NCBI GenBank assembly: GCA_046712825.1
Contig: JBKKCR010000200.1
Span: 1 to 25,814 of the forward strand
Reading direction: 5' to 3'
Origin: DATFGK01 sp046712825
Lineage (GTDB): Bacteria; Actinomycetota; AC-67
Length of the DNA: 25,814 nt
Every line of letters begins with the position of its first letter. The stretch's first letter is position 1. Shown here in pieces: positions 21,765 through 25,814 of this stretch. The notes under the pieces are model-generated. The model saw only the letters and a program-made list of their open reading frames with translations, did no database searches and had not been told where the DNA came from. A program made the position numbers and the translations under genes.

Positions 21765-21772
21765 GGCGCGGG

Positions 21773-21778
21773 ACACTA
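21773..21778 (-). promoter_or_regulatory. -10 box of a probable leaderless lipid-kinase transcript
   Basis: TAGTGT on the minus strand ends 8 nt before GTG 21764, which supports this start over the upstream in-frame GTG at 21782. Confidence 0.5.
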
Positions 21779-21797
21779 CCAACTTCGGCGAAGGGGG

Positions 21798-23864
21798 TCA
21801 GGTCGGCGTCGGCTGCGGCTCCGGTTCGGTGGGAGCGGGAGACGGTTCGGGCGCGGTGGGGCCGGCGGAAGGGCTCGCCGACGGTTTCGCCGACGACTTC
21901 GGTTTCGGTACCGAGACGGGGCAGTCGCGTGCCGGGATCAGGGACACGGGGAGACTCACCTCGACCCCCGACTGACCGAGCCGTGCGACGCAGTCCCTGC
22001 TGTAGCCGAGTACGACCGTAACGAAGCTGTCGCTCGGAACATCGAACTCGTGCTCGGGGACGCCGTCGAGCGCCCTGGTCATGAAGGAGCGGAAGATCTG
22101 CGACGGGAACGACCCGCCGACGACCGTGATGCCTCGAACGTTGCGCATCGAGATCTGCGCCTTCCGGTAGCCAACCCAGACGGCGGTCACCAGGTCGGGG
22201 GTGTATCCGACGAACCACGCGTCGTGATACTCCTGCGTGGTGCCGGTCTTCCCGGCAAGGGGGCGGCCGATCTGAGCCCGGCGGCCGGTGCCCCGCTCGA
22301 CGACGTCTTGCAAGACATCGTTCATGGTGTAGGCGACCCCAGGGTCGATCACCTGGACGCCTTTGACGGACTTCTCATCGAAGACCGATTCGCCCGCGGG
22401 TCCGACCGCTCGGGCGACGCCGCGCCCCGGCATCTTCAAGCCCAGGTTCGCGAAGGTCGCGTAGGCGTTTGCCATCTCGAACGGCGACACACCCACGCGC
22501 AAGCCGCCGAGCGCGATCGAAGGCAGCGCGTCGAGCTCCGAAGAGATACCCACCCGGTGGGCCACGTCCACCACCTTGGACGGTCCTACGTCGAGCACCA
22601 GCCTGGCGTACACGCCGTTCACGGAGTTGATCATCCCGTCGCGCAACGAGATGGTGCCGCGGCCGCGGCCGTCGTAGTTGTTGACCTTCCACGACAACGA
22701 GCCGCCGGGCCCGTAGCGCAAGGTCGTCGGGTGCGATGCGTAGCGCGCGTCCGGCCGGATGCCTTCTTCCAGCGCGGCGGCGAGCACGAACGGCTTGAAC
22801 GCGCTCCCGGACTGTCTGCGGCCCTGGTACGCAAGGTTGAACTGTTCGGTGTCGAAGTTGCGGCCGCCGACCATCGCACGCACGGCACCCGTCTTCGGGT
22901 CGATCGCCACGACCGCAGCGTCGGGATCGCCGGGCTGATCGAGCACGCTCGCAACGGCGTCCTCCGCGTACTCCTGAAGGCGCCGGTCGAGCGTGGTCGT
23001 GATCTGCAGTCCGCCGCGGAACAACGCCTCCGCGCGATCAGCCTCGGTCTTGCCGAACGCCGGTTCCGCGAGAACCTGCTGCTTCACGAACTCGACGAAG
23101 TACGGATAGTGGAGGGTGCCGAGCGCCGGCTTGCGCTTGGTGAGCCCGAGCGGCCCCTTCGCCGCCGCCGCCTCGTCCGCCGCCGTGATCATCCGCTCCT
23201 CCCGCATGCGCCGGAGCACGTAGGTCCGTCGCGCCACGGATGCCTCCGGCTGGTCGAACGGGTTCACGCTGCCCGGAGACCGGATCAGGCCGGCGAGCAG
23301 CGCCGCCTGTGAAAGCGTCAGCTTCATCGGCTCGGTGCGGAAGTAGGTCTCGGCCGCGGCCGCGATCCCGTACGCGCCCGAACCGAAATACGCCCGGTTC
23401 AGATACATGGCGAGGATCTCGTCCTTGGTGTGATCATTCTCGAGACGGAGCGCCACCCGAGCCTCCGCAAGCTTCACCTTGAACGTCCGCTCGCCGTCCG
23501 GGAAATACATGAGCTTCGCGAGCTGCTGCGTGATGGTCGAGCCACCCTGAACCGCTTCACCTTTCGCCCAGTTGGTTATCGCGGCTCTCGCGATCGCCCT
23601 CGCGTCGACCCCGGAGTGGTCCCAGAAACGAGCGTCCTCGACGGCTACGACGGCGTTCTTCGCGACCTGCGGGATCTCCGACGCGCCGACTTGGGTCCGG
23701 TTCTCCTCGAACAGTGTCGCCAGGAGCGAGCCGTCGGAGGCGCGGATCTGCGAGCGAAGCGCAAGCGGCCGTGCTTCTTGCTCGGGGAGGGGCCCGAAGA
23801 GCGCCGAACAGCCGGTTGCGGCCGGCAAAAGGATCAGCAAAGCGGCGCAACGTCGGAGGGTCAC
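21798..23864 (-). CDS. class A penicillin-binding protein with an N-terminal lipobox
   Basis: About 688 residues. The glycosyltransferase-51 domain spans about 50-220 (VAVEDARFWDHSGVD, GGSTITQQLAK, LNRAYFGSGAYGI) and the transpeptidase domain about 300-610, with SAFK (active Ser), SVN and KTGT motifs. It polymerises and cross-links peptidoglycan. Instead of the usual long transmembrane anchor it begins MTLRRCAALLILLPAATGC, which ends like a lipoprotein signal peptide (Cys 19). Start GTG 23864 has GAGGG 6 nt upstream; ATG 23879 would add five residues. After residue 640 a Pro/Ser/Lys-rich tail (PKPKSSAKPSASPS and repeats of PEP) follows. The lipid kinase gene is downstream; the selenoprotein gene lies upstream. 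Confidence 0.93.
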   Translation of the reverse strand: MTLRRCAALLILLPAATGCSALFGPLPEQEARPLALRSQIRASDGSLLATLFEENRTQVGASEIPQVAKNAVVAVEDARFWDHSGVDARAIARAAITNWAKGEAVQGGSTITQQLAKLMYFPDGERTFKVKLAEARVALRLENDHTKDEILAMYLNRAYFGSGAYGIAAAAETYFRTEPMKLTLSQAALLAGLIRSPGSVNPFDQPEASVARRTYVLRRMREERMITAADEAAAAKGPLGLTKRKPALGTLHYPYFVEFVKQQVLAEPAFGKTEADRAEALFRGGLQITTTLDRRLQEYAEDAVASVLDQPGDPDAAVVAIDPKTGAVRAMVGGRNFDTEQFNLAYQGRRQSGSAFKPFVLAAALEEGIRPDARYASHPTTLRYGPGGSLSWKVNNYDGRGRGTISLRDGMINSVNGVYARLVLDVGPSKVVDVAHRVGISSELDALPSIALGGLRVGVSPFEMANAYATFANLGLKMPGRGVARAVGPAGESVFDEKSVKGVQVIDPGVAYTMNDVLQDVVERGTGRRAQIGRPLAGKTGTTQEYHDAWFVGYTPDLVTAVWVGYRKAQISMRNVRGITVVGGSFPSQIFRSFMTRALDGVPEHEFDVPSDSFVTVVLGYSRDCVARLGQSGVEVSLPVSLIPARDCPVSVPKPKSSAKPSASPSAGPTAPEPSPAPTEPEPQPTPT

Positions 23865-24044
23865 GTCGCGCCCTCGCATGAGGCGCCGAGATCGGGGAAG
23901 GTGATCATCTTGGTCGGATCTGCTCAAAAGCCGTCTTGGTTACCTTCGGCGTCTTCCTTGGCATCCTGAACTGAGGTCCTTTAGAGGGTAGAGAGCGAGG
24001 GTATCACCGGCCCCGGTGCCCGGCCGACGTCCTGGAAAGGCCCT

Positions 24045-24284
24045 CTAACCTCGGGCTTTGGCTCGTATCTCGGCGAGGACCTCTTCAGGATCTGCGTGCC
24101 GGCCCGTGGCCTTCTTCGAGTACACGAGCGCGCTGTCGACGGTGACCTCGAACACTCCGCCCTTGGAGGGGAGGAGGGTGAGGTCGTCCACCGAGTGCTC
24201 GAACTCTTGCAGGATCTTGGCCGTCAGACCGACGGCCTTGTCGAGGTAGCCTCAGACCGCGCAGTACTCGATGGTGATCTTCAT
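24045..24284 (-). CDS. SelW/Rdx-family selenoprotein with in-frame UGA (Sec)
   Basis: A 79-residue thioredoxin-fold protein of the Rdx (SelT/SelW/SelH) family, read through an in-frame TGA at 24254-24252. The N-terminus is MKITIEYCAV-Sec-GYLDKAV, so the family CxxC redox motif is CxxU here (Cys 8, Sec 11). After the TGA the frame continues cleanly with the family pattern: AKILQEFEHSVDDLTLLPSKGGVFEVTVD, split as a helix, a strand and the GGxFEV strand, then ALVYSKKATGRH and an end helix. Reading through is supported by a SECIS-like hairpin downstream. Alternative readings (pseudogene, or a short peptide of 10 residues) do not explain the conserved sequence on both sides. ATG 24284 has TACCGT 7 nt upstream. 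Selenoprotein W-like proteins act in thiol redox; SelA/B/C/D are not in this window. Confidence 0.9.
24219..24254 (-). promoter_or_regulatory. bacterial SECIS element (UGA plus hairpin)
   Basis: Fourteen nucleotides after the UGA, GGCCGTC pairs perfectly with GACGGCC around a GGTCT loop (hairpin 24237-24219 on the minus strand). The first loop G is about 21 nt from the UGA, within the range known for bacterial SECIS, and the loop recalls the GGUCU of the E. coli fdhF element bound by SelB. Confidence 0.85.
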
Positions 24285-24291
24285 GCGTGTA

Positions 24292-24297
24292 ACGGTA
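24292..24297 (-). promoter_or_regulatory. -10 box of a probable leaderless selenoprotein transcript
   Basis: TACCGT on the minus strand ends 7 nt before ATG 24284; no ribosome site lies between. Confidence 0.5.
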
Positions 24298-24328
24298 GCA
24301 CCGTGGTCGGGCTTCGGCCGCGGCTACC

Positions 24329-25165
24329 TCAACGCCACATCGACAGATCGCGCCCGAGCCAGTCGGCGAGCGCTGCATTGTCCGCGCCGAAGTAGTCGGC
24401 GAGCTCGGCTCGGGTCTTCGGGTCCAGGGGCTCGTGCTCGCGGCCCTCGCGGGTGAGGATGCGAGCGATCGCAGGACGCATCTTCTTCGGGATCCGGGTC
24501 CAGACCTTTGGCCGGAAGACGAAGCCCGTGAGGGCCTTCAGTCTCGTCTCGCGGTAGGCGTTGGTGACCTCGCCGACGTTGGAGGGGATCACCGACTCGT
24601 CGATCCCCAGATGGCCGCACAGCGTCTTGAACGCCTGGACCGGGTCGCGTTCCAGATCGTCGAGCAGGAGGACAAGGATCTGCTCACGCGGGAAGTGCTT
24701 CGCCAGACGCTCAAGTTGGGGCAGGTAGCGGCTGAACAGAAGGTAGTACGGCCACTCGGATCCCTCAGGGGCGCGACGCTCGCGCGCGACGGCCTCGGCG
24801 AACGATGCTCGCTCCATGTCGTAATACCGCGCGTGCAGGTAGTGGGAGTACGCGCGATCGATTGGATTGCGCAGGATGGCGACGAGACGCGCATCCGGAA
24901 CGATCGACGCCATCCGCTCGGGTGCCTCAGCGGACGTTATGTAGGTCGGCGTCGCCTCTCCGACGGCTTTCTTGGATCCTGCTTCGGCGAAAAGGCTCGC
25001 GTACCAGTCGATGCCGCGCTTGAACACGGGATCGCGGTCGAAGAAATAGATCTCCTTCTGCGAAGGAACGAAGACGTCCGGGTGCGCGCGGAGGTAGTGC
25101 CAGAGCGAGCTGGTTCCGGACTTGGCGGCTCCGACGATGAGGAAATTGGGGAGGGTGCGGGGCAT
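24329..25165 (-). CDS. PAPS-dependent sulfotransferase domain protein
   Basis: A 278-residue cytosolic sulfotransferase. The 5'-phosphosulfate loop GAAKSGTSSLWHYL is at residues 12-25, with the typical HPDVFVPSQKEIYFFD next. The 3'-phosphate-binding region is LVAILRNPIDRAYSHYLHA (about residues 94-112). A Leu-rich segment, LLLDDLERDP, and the C-terminal FGADNAALADWLGRDLSMW are as in the heparan/Stf-type family. It transfers sulfate from PAPS to a carbohydrate, lipid or other hydroxyl; the acceptor is not known. ATG 25165 has TAGGGT 8 nt upstream. It lies 44 nt upstream of the selenoprotein gene on the same strand. Confidence 0.9.
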   Translation of the reverse strand: MPRTLPNFLIVGAAKSGTSSLWHYLRAHPDVFVPSQKEIYFFDRDPVFKRGIDWYASLFAEAGSKKAVGEATPTYITSAEAPERMASIVPDARLVAILRNPIDRAYSHYLHARYYDMERASFAEAVARERRAPEGSEWPYYLLFSRYLPQLERLAKHFPREQILVLLLDDLERDPVQAFKTLCGHLGIDESVIPSNVGEVTNAYRETRLKALTGFVFRPKVWTRIPKKMRPAIARILTREGREHEPLDPKTRAELADYFGADNAALADWLGRDLSMWR

Positions 25166-25173
25166 CGCATCGC

Positions 25174-25179
25174 ACCCTA
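25174..25179 (-). promoter_or_regulatory. -10 box of a probable leaderless sulfotransferase transcript
   Basis: TAGGGT on the minus strand ends 8 nt before ATG 25165. The longer in-frame extension to 25495 is Gly/Pro-rich and antisense to the DUF2007 gene, so this start is preferred. Confidence 0.5.
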
Positions 25180-25276
25180 TCCAGACGCGGTGGGCCGGTA
25201 AAGACGAGTACTTCGCGTACTTCGGTACTACCGGACTCGGACGGAATCGCCGGCCCGTCGTAGAGGTCCGCGCGGC

Positions 25277-25282
25277 TATGAT
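25277..25282 (+). promoter_or_regulatory. -10 box of a probable leaderless transcript (DUF2007-like gene)
   Basis: TATGAT ends 7 nt before ATG 25290 and overlaps an in-frame ATG at 25278, which would therefore not be transcribed. Confidence 0.5.
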
Positions 25283-25289
25283 TGCCGCG

Positions 25290-25745
25290 ATGGGAGCCGT
25301 CGGGACCGGCATCGTCCACCCTGCTCCACCGCGTGCGGCCACGGGGGGAGGTGGAGGCGGCTGGGCCTGGCTCCTGACCGCGTCGGATGCCGTCGAGGCG
25401 GAGATCGTGAGAGGGCTGCTCGAGGCAACCGGCGTGCCGGTCGCGCTCGACTGGCGAGACCCCTCGCCGTTCGCGTGGATGCATCTCTCCGGCAACCTTC
25501 ACCGGCCGGTGCCGGTCTACGTGCCGACGGGCATGGTCGACGATGCGCGGCTGCAGCTCCTAGAGATGGGCCTTGGTGATGAGGAGCCTTCCGAGCCTAT
25601 CGAGCCGGCGAGTCCGTTCATGCGGGAGCGGCATCGCGTTCTGTGGCTGGCCGCCCTCGCGCTCACCGTCATCGCCTCCGCGTGGCTCCTGTTCGTCGAG
25701 ATCTTCGGATTCGCCCCCTGTGCACTACGGCTCTTCTGTATCTAG
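25290..25745 (+). CDS. DUF2007-like protein with C-terminal membrane helix
   Basis: A 151-residue protein. A Gly-rich linker (GGGGGG) follows a short N-terminus. Residues 28-95 (WAWLLTASDAVEAEIVRGLLEATGVPVALDW, in two strands and a helix, then PVPVYVPTGMVDDARLQLLEMG) resemble DUF2007, a small domain called a putative signal-transducing protein and related to PII-like folds. A single membrane helix is at about 121-141 (VLWLAALALTVIASAWLLFV). A Cys-containing tail (FAPCALRLFCI) ends it. The start is set by the -10 box at 25277. Function is unknown; the divergent partner is the sulfotransferase gene. Confidence 0.78.
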   Translation: MGAVGTGIVHPAPPRAATGGGGGGWAWLLTASDAVEAEIVRGLLEATGVPVALDWRDPSPFAWMHLSGNLHRPVPVYVPTGMVDDARLQLLEMGLGDEEPSEPIEPASPFMRERHRVLWLAALALTVIASAWLLFVEIFGFAPCALRLFCI

Positions 25746-25752
25746 GCGCTGC

Positions 25753-25758
25753 TACCCT
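25753..25758 (+). promoter_or_regulatory. -10 box of a probable leaderless transcript (last gene)
   Basis: TACCCT ends 6 nt before ATG 25765, 8 nt after the preceding stop codon. Confidence 0.45.
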
Positions 25759-25764
25759 GATTCC

Positions 25765-25814
25765 ATGAGGCGAAAGGCGCCGGTTGCTGCGCTGTTCTCG
25801 GTGTGGGTCCTCGC
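25765..25814 (+). CDS. start of an exported or membrane protein, 3' truncated
   Basis: The last 50 bases open an ORF beginning MRRKAPVAALFSVWVL: two Arg and a Lys followed by a hydrophobic run, as in a signal peptide or first membrane helix. It runs off the window, so no family can be named. The ATG lies 6 nt behind a -10-like box and 20 nt after the DUF2007-like gene. Confidence 0.55.
   Translation, partial: MRRKAPVAALFSVWVL

Noticed and set aside
20976..23312. 778-codon plus-strand frame
   Set aside because: Antisense to the lipid kinase and PBP genes; Arg/His/Glu-rich with no recognisable fold. Its length is due to high GC at codon position 3.
23885..23960. 19-codon frame (starting MPRKTPKV) upstream of the PBP gene
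   Set aside because: Highly basic and short, with no paralogue, no conserved feature and no terminator; not supportable as a gene.
24252..24254. TGA in the SelW-like gene as a nonsense mutation
   Set aside because: It falls exactly at a family redox Cys position, is followed by intact family sequence and a SECIS-type hairpin, so Sec is the better explanation.

Overview
The window is high-GC DNA that fits an uncultured member of the Actinomycetota. The evidence is the gene set: a UPF0182 membrane protein, a SigR/RsrA-type sigma and zinc anti-sigma pair, a BldC-like regulator, a WhiB1-type iron-sulphur regulator, a PdtaS-type histidine kinase, the ClpS-DUF2017 pair, DUF5317 and an initiator tRNA with the actinobacterial C1/U72 mismatch. 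GTG and TTG starts are common. At least eight genes have a TANNNT-like -10 box 6-8 nt upstream of the start codon, which suggests heavy use of leaderless mRNAs. There is no rRNA, insertion sequence, phage or CRISPR array.

Layout. 1-2372: end of a UPF0182 gene, tRNA-fMet and its terminator. 2395-5269 (minus): a secreted GH99-like glycosidase, a small unknown protein and a coiled-coil M23 peptidase. 5524-7519 (plus): a DUF3179 lipoprotein, a SigR-like ECF sigma factor and its overlapping RsrA-like anti-sigma factor. 7520-11312: a signalling island with two membrane-bound HD-GYP proteins (one intact, one degenerate), two 24-codon genes encoding related peptides, long structured leaders, and bldC. 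11491-12853: a conserved two-part protein of unknown function and a DUF5317 membrane protein. 12898-19434 (plus): two crotonase-family enzymes, acyl-CoA carboxylase carboxyltransferase and biotin carrier subunits, ClpS, DUF2017, a PdtaS-like kinase and an alpha/beta hydrolase. 19373-20837: a small membrane protein, whiB1 and a GDPD-family phosphodiesterase. 20850-25165 (minus): a lipid kinase, a class A penicillin-binding protein with a lipobox, a selenoprotein and a sulfotransferase. 25290 to the end (plus): a DUF2007-type membrane protein and the start of another secreted or membrane protein.

Two observations stand out. First, two tiny genes (7890-7964 plus, 10656-10730 minus) encode peptides of exactly 24 residues, 13 of them identical. 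Both start MKR, have a hydrophobic core and end in A-x-A-K-W, and they share an identical 13-nt 3' end. They flank the HD-GYP pair, and one looks like the first gene of that operon. Each resembles a signal peptide with almost no cargo, so a peptide signal or membrane microprotein coupled to cyclic-dinucleotide turnover is a plausible but untested idea. Second, a SelW/Rdx-family gene at 24045-24284 is interrupted by an in-frame UGA inside a CxxU motif. The UGA is followed at the right distance by a perfect 7-bp hairpin with a GGUCU loop, which marks a selenoprotein that ordinary gene callers would miss.

The other themes are cell envelope work (PBP, M23 peptidase, lipid kinase, GDPD, UPF0182), redox and stress regulation (SigR/RsrA, WhiB1, selenoprotein) and acyl-CoA metabolism.
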